Both the position numbers and the translations under genes were made by a program. The notes beneath the pieces are model-generated. The model had not been told where the DNA came from. It did no database searches and saw only the letters and a program-made list of their open reading frames with translations. From the NCBI GenBank assembly GCA_963732775.1, contig CAVTAR010000001.1, positions 1,798,001 to 1,862,000 of the forward strand: a DNA stretch of 64,000 nucleotides, read 5' to 3'. The DNA comes from CAVRQM01 sp963732775. Lineage in GTDB: Bacteria > Pseudomonadota > Alphaproteobacteria > Acetobacterales > Acetobacteraceae. Positions 28,392 through 41,595 of the stretch are shown here, piece after piece (the stretch's first letter is position 1; the number at the start of each line of letters is the position of its first letter).

Positions 28392-28714
28392 GCGGACGTG
28401 GCGGAACGGTAGACGCGGCAGACTTCAATTGGAGTGCCCGCGCGGAAACGCGCGGCGTAGAACGGCTCAAACTCGGGGAACGCTGCCGGCCCATGAAGCG
28501 GGCCATGCCGATCCCGAGCCAAGCCCCCGGCGCATGGGGGAAGGTGTAGAGACTAGACGGGCCGCGCCTGATCCCCGCCGCGGCGGGGCGTGGCGAAGGG
28601 ATAGTCCAGACCACGAACGCCGTGCGGGCGAGGCTCCGGCGGCGGCGGCGAAAGCCGAAGTGGTACGAAAATCTGAGTCCCTCGGGAGTGCGGGTTCGAG
28701 TCCCGCCGTCCGCA
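28392..28714 (+). tRNA. tRNA-Leu(UAA), interrupted by a group I intron
   Basis: The exons are 28392-28425 and 28668-28714. The acceptor arms GCGGACG and CGTCCGC pair perfectly, with discriminator A at 28714. The D-arm GGTAGACGC is leucine-type, the variable arm is long (TCCC-TC-GGGA) and the T-arm is GCGGG-TTCGAGT-CCCGC. Joining CTT (end of exon 1) to AAAA (start of exon 2) gives the anticodon loop CTTAAAA with anticodon UAA. The mature RNA is 81 nt; CCA is not encoded. There is one mismatch at the base of the anticodon stem (27 G, 43 A). Unspliced, the loop reads CTTCAA and would mislead a tRNA finder. Confidence 0.9.
28426..28667 (+). ncRNA. Group I intron (IC3-like) in tRNA-Leu(UAA)
   Basis: A 242-nt intron placed after the first anticodon base. 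Evidence: the exon end ACTT pairs with GAGT near the intron start, giving the U-G pair at the 5' splice site (P1). CTCGGG at 28472-28477 pairs with CCCGAG at 28513-28518, one of the core P-element/Q-element pairings. The R element AAGGTGTAGAGACTAGACGG (28541-28560) and the S element with ATAGTCCAGA (28601-28610) supply P7 as GACTA with TAGTC. The intron ends in G (28667). The R and S elements closely resemble those of the Azoarcus tRNA-Ile intron. No homing endonuclease ORF is present. Confidence 0.92.
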
Positions 28715-28753
28715 TCGGAGTTCTGCCTCCCGAGCATCACGGAAGAGGCCGGC

Positions 28754-29830
28754 TTATCCCCCGAGCCGGGCAGTGCGATCGAGCCGGCGCGCGAGCCGGG
28801 TCATGGCGTGGTGGATCATCGGGTCGGTGCTGTCCTGGATGGCCATCCACGCCTCCCGTTCCAGTCTGGTCGCCGCCTCGGTGTCGCCCCGTGCCTGGAT
28901 CGCGCGGGACAATGCCGGCCGGCCCACGGCGGCGTTGAGCGGGTGCAGCTCGTGGGACAGCGCCATCCGGAGCATGGCTCGAGCGTCCGCGGGGCGACCC
29001 AACGCCGCGAGCGTCGAGCCTCGCGACACCTGCAGGGCCGGGCTCTCGAACAGGCTCGATGCCTCGGACGACCACCCGTCCAGGTCCGCGTCGCTCGCCC
29101 CCGAGTCTCCGGCCAGCATTTCGTTTTCGACCAGCAAGTCGAGCACGATGGCTCGCTCCGCCCGGCCGAGGTCGGGGCGCGTGAGCAACCGGCGCAGCGC
29201 CGCCGACGCGTCGCGGCACGCCCACTCCTCGTTGAAACGGTCCCGACGCGAAGCCTGGTGGACAATTTCCGCTGTGAATGAGGACACAGACGGCATCGCC
29301 CCGTTGAGGGGCCCCAGGGAATGCAACAACGCCGCCTGACAATCCGCGAGCGTCGGCATCCCCCGGCCGAACAGCGTCGAGACCAGGAAAAGTCCGTCAC
29401 TGCGGACGGGGAAGCCGTTCCGTTTGAACGAGAACGGGATGAGATTGATCAGCGTCATCACGAGTTGCACGACCGCGATCAGCGCCAGCCAAGCGGACAG
29501 GCGACGGTCTGTCGCGGAGATGGCCGCGAGCAGCGCGAACAGGGTCGCGTTGCCGAGCACGCCGCCAAGCGCGAAGGCGGCAAGCGCCGCGCGACGCTTC
29601 GTCTCGGCCGGCAGCAGTTGAACACTGCCGCCCAGCGGGAGCAGTCTCAGGACCATGTCGGTTTTTCCGACACGAAAATGCGCTGCGGTCGGCCCGCATC
29701 CTATCGTCACCACGCGTGGATGGAGTTGCATTGCCGTGGCCACCAGGAAGTGGCCGCCCTCGTGCGCGATCGTTCCTGCCATGAAGCCGACCAACACCAG
29801 GCCGGCTGCGCCCAATGGACCGATCACCAT
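28754..29830 (-). CDS. M50-like membrane metalloprotease with helical C-terminal domain
   Basis: A 358-residue protein. The first membrane span contains the zinc-binding motif HEGGH at residues 23-27 (GTIAHEGGHFLVATAM). Two to three further spans follow (AALAAFALGGVLGNATLFAL and LIAVVQLVMTLINLIPF); the latter ends in NLIPF, at the position of the NxxPxxxLDG motif of site-2 proteases, with DG at SDGLF soon after. Residues from about 190 are soluble and helical, with a TPR-like pattern near ALGRPADARAMLRMALSH. It may be an intramembrane protease or a degenerate relative. It is convergent with tRNA-Leu, 40 bp away, and its upstream side faces the rRNA operon end. Confidence 0.7.
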   Translation of the reverse strand: MVIGPLGAAGLVLVGFMAGTIAHEGGHFLVATAMQLHPRVVTIGCGPTAAHFRVGKTDMVLRLLPLGGSVQLLPAETKRRAALAAFALGGVLGNATLFALLAAISATDRRLSAWLALIAVVQLVMTLINLIPFSFKRNGFPVRSDGLFLVSTLFGRGMPTLADCQAALLHSLGPLNGAMPSVSSFTAEIVHQASRRDRFNEEWACRDASAALRRLLTRPDLGRAERAIVLDLLVENEMLAGDSGASDADLDGWSSEASSLFESPALQVSRGSTLAALGRPADARAMLRMALSHELHPLNAAVGRPALSRAIQARGDTEAATRLEREAWMAIQDSTDPMIHHAMTRLARRLDRTARLGG

Positions 29831-29890
29831 GCGGTGCGGGCCGGGTGAGGGCGAGGGTTCATGGCGGCTGGATGATACGGCTGGGAGATT

Positions 29891-29967
<77 letters not shown>

Positions 29968-30009
29968 GGGGTGTGTGGTGGGGGGGGGGTATGGGGGGGC
30001 TGGTTGGAA

Positions 30010-30127
30010 GACCTGGCGGCGACCGACTCTCCCGCGTCTTGGGACGCAGTACCATGGGCGCTGGGGGTTTTCACGGCCGAGTTCGGGATGGGATCGGGTG
30101 GTCTCTCCCCGCCATGGCCACCAGGTC
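30010..30127 (-). rRNA. rrf: 5S ribosomal RNA
   Basis: About 118 nt, between 23S and tRNA-fMet. The ends GACCTGG and CCAGGTC pair, and the conserved CCCATCCCGAACTCGGCCGTG lies in the middle. End positions are by pairing and may be off by one or two bases. A 243-bp spacer (30128-30370) separates it from 23S; nothing else is recognised in that spacer except a CAGCTG-containing palindromic stretch near 30347-30371. Confidence 0.95.
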
Positions 30128-30489
30128 GTCCAGCCAGTCCCGGGCTGGGGTGGCGCTCCGTGCTGGGAGTGCCTGGCCCCGGCCAGGGGCGGTGGACGAG
30201 GTTCTGGTGTGCGTGTGCCGTGTCGGTGTGGTCGCGGCTGCTGGCCTGCCCCTGGGTGCTGCCGGCTGTTCGCTGGCGGCTGGTCCGGGGTTGGCTGCTG
30301 CGCGGGATGGGTGGCGTTTTGCTGCCTGCTCCTGGTCTGATGACCGAGAGCTGCCAGCTGACGCCTGACGGATCGAGCCTGTCGGGCGATTAGGACCGCT
30401 TGGCTGAGGACGTTGCCGTCCGTACACGTGCGGCCTATCGACGTGATGGTCTATCACGGCCCTCTGGGAGACCTGGTTTCGAGGAGGGT

Positions 30490-30521
<32 letters not shown>

Positions 30522-30667
30522 TCCAGACGTGGCTACCCGGCGATGCGGCTGGCGCGACAACCGGTGCACCAGAGGTCTGTCCATCCCGGTCCTCTCGTAC
30601 TAGGGGCAGCGCCTCTCAAGTCTCCTTCACCCACGGCAGATAGGGACCGAACTGTCTCACGACGTTC

Positions 30668-30721
<54 letters not shown>

Positions 30722-30733
30722 GCTCCAGCCCCG

Positions 30734-30780
<47 letters not shown>

Positions 30781-30812
30781 GACTCTTGGGGGAGATCAGC
30801 CTGTTATCCCTA

Positions 30813-30848
<36 letters not shown>

Positions 30849-30990
30849 GCGGGACCACCGGATCACTATGGCCGACTTTCGTCTCTGCTCGACCTGTCGG
30901 TCTCGCAGTCAGGCGGGCTTATGCCATTGCACTCAGCAGCCGATGTCCGACCGGCCTGAGCCCACCATCGCGCGCCTCCGTTACACTTTG

Positions 30991-31022
<32 letters not shown>

Positions 31023-31276
31023 TGCAGGGTCCCGGACCGGGATGACCGGCCGCGGTTAGACATCAGAAGAGCTCAGGGCGGTATTTCAAGGGTGGCTCCA
31101 CCGAAGCTAGCGCCCCGGCTTCAAAGCCTCCCGCCTATCCTACACAGCTCTCCCCTGATGCCACTGCAAAGCTGCAGTAAAGGTTCATAGGGTCTTTCCG
31201 TCTGACCGCGGGTACCCCGCATCTTCACGGGGAATTCAATTTCGCTGAGCCGATGCCGGAGACAGTGGGGAAGTCG

Positions 31277-31367
<91 letters not shown>

Positions 31368-31744
31368 AATTCAGTGCTTGCACACCTCCTCTTAACCTTC
31401 CGGCACCGGGCAGGCGTCAGACCCTATACGTCGTCTCTCGACTTCGCAGAGCCCTGTGTTTTTACTAAACAGTCGCTACCCCCTGGTCTGTGCCACCCGC
31501 CCATGGTTGCCCACGGACGGGTCCCGCTTATCCCGAAGTTACGCGGGCAATTTGCCTAGTTCCTTCGACATCGTTCTCTCAAGCGCCTTGGTATGCTCTA
31601 CCAGTCCACCTGTGTCGGTTTAGGGTACGGTCTCTACGCTGGAGCTGTTTCCCGGAACCACGCCACAGCCGCCCCAATCCGATAAGGGACGACACGCCTT
31701 GTCATCCGTCACTTCCAGCAGGCCCAGGAATATTCACCTGGTTC

Positions 31745-31777
<33 letters not shown>

Positions 31778-31949
31778 GCCGGCTCACCCTGCGCGGATTA
31801 ACCTTGCGCAGGAACCCTTGGACTTTCGGCGACAGAGTTTCTCACTCTGTTTGTCGCTACTCATGTCAGCATTCGCACTTCCGATACCTCCAGGGGTCAT
31901 CGCCATCCCCCTTCGCAGGCCTACGGAACGCTCCGCTACCGAACAGCCG

Positions 31950-32378
31950 CCAGCTGTCAGCAGTCAGTCGTCAGAGAGACGCTTCAGGAGACCCTCAGCA
32001 TCCGCGCGACCTCCGAGAAGCCCGCACGCCACGCCTCGGTATCCGCCGGCGCCGCATAACCGAGATCCTCGGCATAACGACACCACAATCCTGCTTCCTC
32101 GGCCGAGCCGAGCGCCATGCGCACATAGCGCCGGAACTCGACATCCGATCCGGCCTGCCGACCCGAACCTTCCGCGAGGAGGGCGCAGACCGACTTGCTG
32201 GACCGGCGCAACTGATCGGCAATCCCGCCAAACTGCTCCACCCTCGGAAACGACAGGCTCGCCCGATGCACGACCAGCGACAACGCATAGGCCCGCCGGA
32301 ACACGTCCAACGCCCACACGTCACGCGGCATCGAGGATACCTCTTCCTTACCTGACGACTGACAGCTGACAGCTGTCG
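31950..32378 (-). other. Intervening sequence in 23S helix 45
   Basis: On the minus strand the 23S sequence around the insert is ...CCGAAGCTGCGGGTT and then ...CGGTAGCGGAGCGTTCCG, the two flanks of helix 45. The insert replaces the helix loop. Its ends are long near-perfect inverted repeats (31951-31976 against 32351-32377), forming a stem of about 25 bp like the RNase III-processed stems of known 23S intervening sequences. It encloses the ORF at 31984-32331. Borders are approximate by a few bases. Confidence 0.9.
31984..32331 (-). CDS. 23S intervening-sequence four-helix-bundle protein
   Basis: A 115-residue protein wholly inside the 23S insert and in the same direction as the rRNA. It matches the 23S rRNA-IVS (S23/TIGR02436) four-helix-bundle family: DVFRRAYALSLVVHRASLSF at the start, then GIADQLRRSSKSVCALLAEG, a polar turn with FRRYVRMALGSAEEAGLW, and a final helix. 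AAGGAAGAGG lies 9 nt or more before the ATG. The function of the family is unknown; a role in binding nucleic acid or in spreading the insert has been discussed. It is intact, which suggests selection or recent arrival. Confidence 0.85.
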   Translation of the reverse strand: MPRDVWALDVFRRAYALSLVVHRASLSFPRVEQFGGIADQLRRSSKSVCALLAEGSGRQAGSDVEFRRYVRMALGSAEEAGLWCRYAEDLGYAAPADTEAWRAGFSEVARMLRVS

Positions 32379-32443
32379 CCTGAACCCGCAGCTTCGGTAC
32401 GTGGCTTGAGCCCCGTTACATTTTCGGCGCAGGATTTCTACTA

Positions 32444-32501
<58 letters not shown>

Positions 32502-33544
32502 TTGTTTTGGAATTCCCACATCCTTTCCCACTTAGCCACGATTTGGGGACCTTAGCTGGCGGTCTGGGCTGTTTCCCTCTCGACGACGGACCTTAGCACC
32601 CGCCGTCTGTCTGCCACGCTACACTTCCGGGTATTCGGAGTTTGGTTAGGTTTGGTAAGTCTTTGGGGCCCCCTAGCCCATCCAGTGCTCTACCCCCCGG
32701 GGTAAACACATGACGATCTACCTCAATAGATTTCGCGGAGAACCAGCTATCTCCGAGTTTGATTGGCCTTTCACCCCTAGCCACAGCTCATCCCCGACTT
32801 TTTCAACAGGCGTGGGTTCGGCCCTCCAGTGGGTGTTACCCCACCTTCAGCCTGGCCATGGCTAGATCACTCGGTTTCGGGTCTTCTGCCGGCGACTGAA
32901 CGCCCTGTTCAAACTCGCTTTCGCTGCGCCTACACCTAACGGCTTAAGCTCGCTGCCAACAGAAACTCGCTGACCCATTATACAAAAGGTACGCCGTCAC
33001 CCCATGCACTTGCGCGCAAAGGCTCCGACTGCTTGTAGGCATCCGGTTTCAGGTCTCTTTCACTCCCCTCGTCGGGGTGCTTTTCACCTTTCCCTCACGG
33101 TACCTCGTTCGCTATCGGTCACCAGGGAGTATTTAGGCTTGGAGGGTGGTCCCCCCATGTTCAGACAGGATTTCACGTGTCCCGCCCTACTCAAGGACCA
33201 AACGACCTTGACGCATACGGGGCTATCACCCGCTATGGCCGGACTTTCCAGACCGTTCTGCTTGTCTTCGCTTGGCCACTGGCCTGTTCCGCTTTCGCTC
33301 GCCACTACTCGCGGAATCTCTGTTGATGTCTGTTCCTCCAGGTACTGAGATGTTTCAGTTCCCCGGGTTCGCCTCACCCGCCTATGAATTCAGCTGGCAA
33401 TACCCCAAAGGGGTGGGTTGCCCCATTCGGATATCCACGGATCAACGCCTGCTCGCGGCTCCCCGTGGCTTTTCGCAGCGTGCCACGTCCTTCATCGCCT
33501 CCTGGTGCCAAGGCATCCACCGAATGCCCTTCTCGTGCTCGATC

Positions 33545-34134
33545 CACCCCACCCCGCACAGGAACCAGCCCCGGGACAGCTGTCAGCCATCGGCTGCCAG
33601 TCGTCAGGAAACAAGCACCACGCAAGACAGGACACACACGACGGACCCCGCCACCGCAAGCACGGCAGCACGGCCCGCAAACACGTCACACACGGCAGCG
33701 CACCCAGCCCATCACGAGCCAGCCACGCCGCCCGCCCCTGAACACCGACACTCTCACGTGCCAGCCACCGATCGCTGGCGCAGGACAACCCCACGCCGGT
33801 CAGATACCGCGATCACCCACGCCAGACACCAACCCATCCGAACCTGCGGACCAGCCAGCACCCGACATCGGCCCCATCCACCCCCCGGAAAGGAGGCAGA
33901 CGAAAGCAGCGCGCCCAGGGACGCACCAGAACCTGATTCACACTCTGAATGACCTCACGGAACCTCCCGCCCTCACGGCAAGACACTCCGCCCGCGACGC
34001 CACGACCCAGACACCCCCTCCCGGGTGATGCCCACGCCACACGCCGAACCTGCTGCCCATGATAGAAACCCGCCACTTCCCGATACACCGCTTCCCGGCG
34101 CCCCGCGCCCCCGGCCACCGTCCCGGCGCTGGTC
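33545..34134 (-). other. Spacer between tRNA-Ala and 23S
   Basis: A 590-bp transcribed spacer with no convincing gene. It is lower in G than neighbouring DNA on the plus strand (C- and A-rich). Near its 23S end (33577-33610) it carries a CAGCTGTCAGCCATCGGC-type sequence followed by GTCGTCAGG, related to the ends of the 23S insert. The remainder presumably forms the processing stem for pre-23S. Confidence 0.7.
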
Positions 34135-34207
34135 TGGAGATGGACGGGATCGAACCGACGACCTCCTGCTTGCAAAGCAGGCGCTCTCCCAATTGAGCTA
34201 CATCCCC
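34135..34207 (-). tRNA. tRNA-Ala(UGC)
   Basis: 73 nt without encoded CCA. The acceptor GGGGATG pairs with CATCTCC, the anticodon loop is TTTGCAA and the T-loop is TTCGATC. It is in the 16S-23S spacer, downstream of tRNA-Ile, the standard order. Confidence 0.97.
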
Positions 34208-34322
34208 TCAGCTTACAGCCTTCAGCGATCAATGGTCAGACCAGCACCCTTGCCTCCAGCCACCGAACGCGTCTGACGACTGGAAGCCGACGGCCGTAAG
34301 CTGTTGGCCGACAGCTGTTGAA

Positions 34323-34396
<74 letters not shown>

Positions 34397-34671
34397 GCAC
34401 GCCGCCACAATGCCACGCCCGCCGCGATGCCAGCCCGCCGCGATGCCACGCCCACCGGCCACCGCCGGTCGACGCCTCTATCATGGGAAGGGATACGCGG
34501 ACGGCGCCCGGTTCCGCCGGCGACCGGCTTCGGGCCCGAGGCCCAACCACGCCGCCGCCAAGGCATCCGCCCCGGCATCCGGCGACGCCACGCGGCCACA
34601 GCCGCGCAGCTGATGCGGAGCCCCGCCAAGCCAGGCCGTCAAGACGGCGCGGCACTCGACAGGACATCCTT

Positions 34672-36179
<1,508 letters not shown>

Positions 36180-36643
36180 ATCCAGCCCAAGACCCACCCA
36201 GCAAACCCCACTCGCGCAGGACCACCAGACAACCTCAGACCGTCAGAACAGACCCCAAACCCGAACCCCTCTCTCACAAGACATGTGTCTCCATCTCCAA
36301 ACCAGACCCCCACCACCCAGACACGCCACCCAGACCAAACCGACCAGACGACACACCCAAACAGCAAAGGCCCACCCAGACACGCAGCCACATACCCCGC
36401 ATAGACAAGACCCAAGCCAGAAGTCACAAAAACCCCAAACCCAAAGCCCAGCCCCAAACAAAACCCCCACACGAAACCACAGTCTCACAACCACAGAAAC
36501 GCACAGGCACGGAGCGCCGACCACGTATCCCTTCCAAACCTGATTCACCTGTCAAGGAACAGCCCGGAGCCCTGCAAGACAAGTCTCGCAACACCTCGGG
36601 AAAGACTTCGCCGACCCCAGCGAGTGGCGTCGGCGTGAGCGGA
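36180..36643 (-). other. rRNA operon leader with boxA-like element
   Basis: This is the transcribed leader before 16S. It is unusually C/A-rich on the plus strand, so G/T-rich in the RNA, unlike the coding DNA around it. On the minus strand GTTCCTTGACA (36550-36560) resembles the boxA antitermination element found in alphaproteobacterial rRNA leaders. No gene is seen; open frames here are not protein-like. Confidence 0.6.
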
Positions 36644-36672
36644 CATCTAGCGGTGCCGCCGGGGCATGTCAA
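36644..36672 (-). promoter_or_regulatory. rRNA operon promoter
   Basis: On the minus strand TTGACA (36667-36672), a 17-bp spacer, then TAGATG (36644-36649). A perfect -35 with optimal spacing, facing 16S and about 465 nt upstream of it. It lies between the end of clpB and the rRNA leader. Stringent-response features were not assessed. Confidence 0.8.
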
Positions 36673-36750
36673 CACCGTGACAATGCCCGGTGCCGCGGAA
36701 CCGTCATGCCAGACCCGCTCCGCCGGGCCGCGGTGATCCAGCGAGGACCG

Positions 36751-39378
<2,628 letters not shown>

Positions 39379-39525
39379 GTCCTGCGTCCATGTTCTGTCC
39401 CTGTCGATCAGGCGACCCCTGGCTGGAGCGAAGCGCCCCGAGCCGGCGACGCCTCCTCCTTCATGCTCAGGAAATGGGCAGTGCTCCCTGCCGCCTCAAG
39501 TGCGGCCTGATCGAGTGATTTCTGA

Positions 39526-39603
39526 TCAGATGACGTGGAACAGGTACAGCAAAATCAGGATCGGGATCGGGATGCCCAGGAGCCAGAGCAGGATGCCGCG
39601 CAT
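39526..39603 (-). CDS. 25-residue hydrophobic membrane peptide
   Basis: A tiny gene encoding a single hydrophobic helix with the pattern MRGILLWLLGIPIPILILL followed by YLFHVI. It is supported by a strong GGAGG 7 nt before the ATG. The pattern G-I-P-I-P in the middle would kink the helix. Similar very short hydrophobic peptides are, as far as I recall, found in other alphaproteobacteria, without known function. It lies alone between clpB and the histidine kinase, 74 bp downstream of the kinase stop, and might be co-transcribed with it. Confidence 0.7.
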   Translation of the reverse strand: MRGILLWLLGIPIPILILLYLFHVI

Positions 39604-39677
39604 TGGGTCGCCTCCATCTTGGTTGACTACGCCGCCGCAACGCTCGCCCGGCGCGCCCGGTTCCCCCGCCGCCGACC

Positions 39678-40742
39678 TCAGGCCGCTTGCGCGCCGAGGC
39701 CAGCGAGCCCGGCATTGGTGACGGAGAAGACAGTTCCCGGAGCGGCGTCGGCGACCTCGACGCAAGCGTGCAGTTGCCGGGCGAGGGCCTCGACGATGCT
39801 CGTGCCCAATCCTGGCCTTGCTTGGGCCGGGTCTTTCGGCATTCCGACGCCGTTGTCGCCGACCGACAGCGTCCAACTCGAGGCGGTGGAACGGTAGATG
39901 ACCCTGATCCGGCCAGGGCGGTCGCCGATGAAGGCGTGTTTCAGGGCGTTGATCACCAGCTCGGTCACGATCAGGCCCAGCGACACGGAAATGTCCGCGC
40001 TCGTCATGCTGTCGTCGGCCTCGACCTCCAGCAACAACTTGTCTGGATCGCGGACCATCGACGCACCGATACCCTCGCAAAGACTGGTGAAGTAAGCGCG
40101 CAAGCCGACCTGGTCCTGCCGGGAGACCGCGAGTTGCCGTTGCAGGCCGGCGACGGACATCACCCGCTGGTGCGCGTCGTGCAGATGGCTGCGCGTCTCG
40201 TCGGACTGCACGCGGCGGGCACTCTGGAGCAGCACGCTGGCGATGATCTGCAGGCTGTTGGCGACGCGGTGCTGCAACTCCTGCATCAGCACCGCCTTTT
40301 CCTTCAGAAGGTCGTCGTTCAGCTGTTTCGCGCTCAGCGCGTCGGTCACGTCCGTGACGGCCAGGACCAACCTCACGCCGACCGAGTCGCCCGATGCCAC
40401 GTTGCGCGCGTTGATGACGAGGCGTCGCGTTCGCTGGCCCGGGCGTGTCAGGTCCATTTCATAGGTGTCGATGCTCGCGTGACCGGCGGCGGTCGCCCGC
40501 AGCAGCGACGACAAGGTACGTTGGTCCCATTCGCCGCCGCCCAACTCCGAGAGCCGGCGACCATCGACCCGCCCGGCCTCGAGGTTGAAGGCCTGGCAGA
40601 AGGAGGTGCTGGCGGCGATCACCGCGAGATCGGCGCCAAGCAACAGCAACGGCGTGTAGAACTCCTTGATCACCGCCAGCCCGAGGCTGCCAGGGATATC
40701 GACGGGCGGGAGCGTCGCCGAGGTCATGACACAGTCTTTCAT
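39678..40742 (-). CDS. Soluble sensor histidine kinase, HisKA_2 type
   Basis: A 354-residue protein without membrane spans. A PAS-like sensor domain (about 25-135) includes FYTPLLLLGADLAVIAASTS and the pre-kinase VTDVTDALSAK. The dimerisation/phosphorylation helix is HisKA_2, with His158 in VLMQELQHRVANSLQIIASV. The ATP-binding domain follows, with N-box IVTELVINALKHAF and G1 VGDNGVGMP. This class acts in blue-light or general-stress signalling (PhyR-type) in alphaproteobacteria; no response regulator gene is adjacent. The start could be the first Met or the one five codons later. Its 5' side opens into a 244-bp gap (40743-40986) with no gene. Confidence 0.88.
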   Translation of the reverse strand: MKDCVMTSATLPPVDIPGSLGLAVIKEFYTPLLLLGADLAVIAASTSFCQAFNLEAGRVDGRRLSELGGGEWDQRTLSSLLRATAAGHASIDTYEMDLTRPGQRTRRLVINARNVASGDSVGVRLVLAVTDVTDALSAKQLNDDLLKEKAVLMQELQHRVANSLQIIASVLLQSARRVQSDETRSHLHDAHQRVMSVAGLQRQLAVSRQDQVGLRAYFTSLCEGIGASMVRDPDKLLLEVEADDSMTSADISVSLGLIVTELVINALKHAFIGDRPGRIRVIYRSTASSWTLSVGDNGVGMPKDPAQARPGLGTSIVEALARQLHACVEVADAAPGTVFSVTNAGLAGLGAQAA

Positions 40743-40986
40743 TCTGCTACAAAGGCTTGGGAGCCCGAGCTATTCTACGCCCGTTATTTGGGCGACGGCG
40801 CACCGGCTTTTGCCGCTGTCCGCTCTCCGTCGGCCTGCATATAGCTTAGAACAGAGTTGGTGTCATCCGAACAGGAATTCTACTACAAAGGTGCCACAAC
40901 GGACCTGTTCGCCGCCGTCACGAGCCGCCTGGCGTCGCCTGGACACGAACGCAGTCGGCCGGACGCGCCGTCCGGAGCGCGCGTCG

Positions 40987-41595
40987 TCAGGCGGTCGTGG
41001 CGGAGGGCGTGCTGCGTCGGCGTAGCCGGCCAAGGGCGGTCACGCCGGCGAGGCGGCGGTCGAGGAAGGCGAGCGTGTCCTCGCCGCCCTCGCTGTGGTC
41101 GCGCAGCCAGAACAGCAGCGTGGACCCGTACACGCCGGCCAGGATCGCGCGCTTCGAATACCAGTTCATGTCCGCCGAGCGGTCGCCGGCGGCGTGCCAC
41201 ATCGCATCCACCGTGCGCGCCACGGTGCGGGCCGTCATGGCGGCGTGGCGCGGCAGCACCATCAGCGCCAGCGCCCGGCGGATGGCGTCGCGCCACACCT
41301 CGTTCTGCTGCAGCCGGATCGCCACGATGGCGCGCACCCGCTGGGAGACGCGCAGCGCCGCCACGCCCTGCTCGGTCGCGGCCTGTTCCATGCGCCGGTC
41401 GGCGAGATCACAGAACGTCTCCACCATGTCGGACGACCCGCCGGGGAACAGCAGGCGCGCGTCCTCTGGGTCGGCGCCGCTCGCCGCGAGCCCCGCGCGG
41501 AGCGCGCGATAGGTCCAGCCGAGGTCGGCGACGAACGGCAGCATCGCGTCGAGTGCCGCGTCGCGCGCCTCGGAGCGCTCGGGGGGTTCCCTCAT
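40987..41595 (-). CDS. coq9: COQ9-family ubiquinone biosynthesis protein
   Basis: A 202-residue helical protein of the COQ9 family, common in alphaproteobacteria and mitochondria. Recognisable parts are DAMLPFVADLGWTYRALRAG near the N-terminus, LFPGGSSDMVETFCDLADRR and the helical lipid-binding region around DAMWHAAGDRSADMNWYSKR. COQ9 binds lipid/quinone intermediates and supports Coq7 hydroxylation. It overlaps the def stop by 4 nt (start at 41595, def ends at 41592), although def is upstream, so the two are translationally coupled. Confidence 0.9.
   Translation of the reverse strand: MREPPERSEARDAALDAMLPFVADLGWTYRALRAGLAASGADPEDARLLFPGGSSDMVETFCDLADRRMEQAATEQGVAALRVSQRVRAIVAIRLQQNEVWRDAIRRALALMVLPRHAAMTARTVARTVDAMWHAAGDRSADMNWYSKRAILAGVYGSTLLFWLRDHSEGGEDTLAFLDRRLAGVTALGRLRRRSTPSATTA

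Noticed and set aside
28392..28714. tRNA with UCA anticodon (selenocysteine-like) from the unspliced loop CTTCAA
   Set aside because: The acceptor, D-arm and discriminator are leucine-type, and a complete group I core follows; splicing yields anticodon UAA.
39526..40080. 184-codon frame containing the small membrane peptide
   Set aside because: Most of it is antisense-like shadow of the kinase frame; the strong ribosome-binding site marks the 25-codon start instead.
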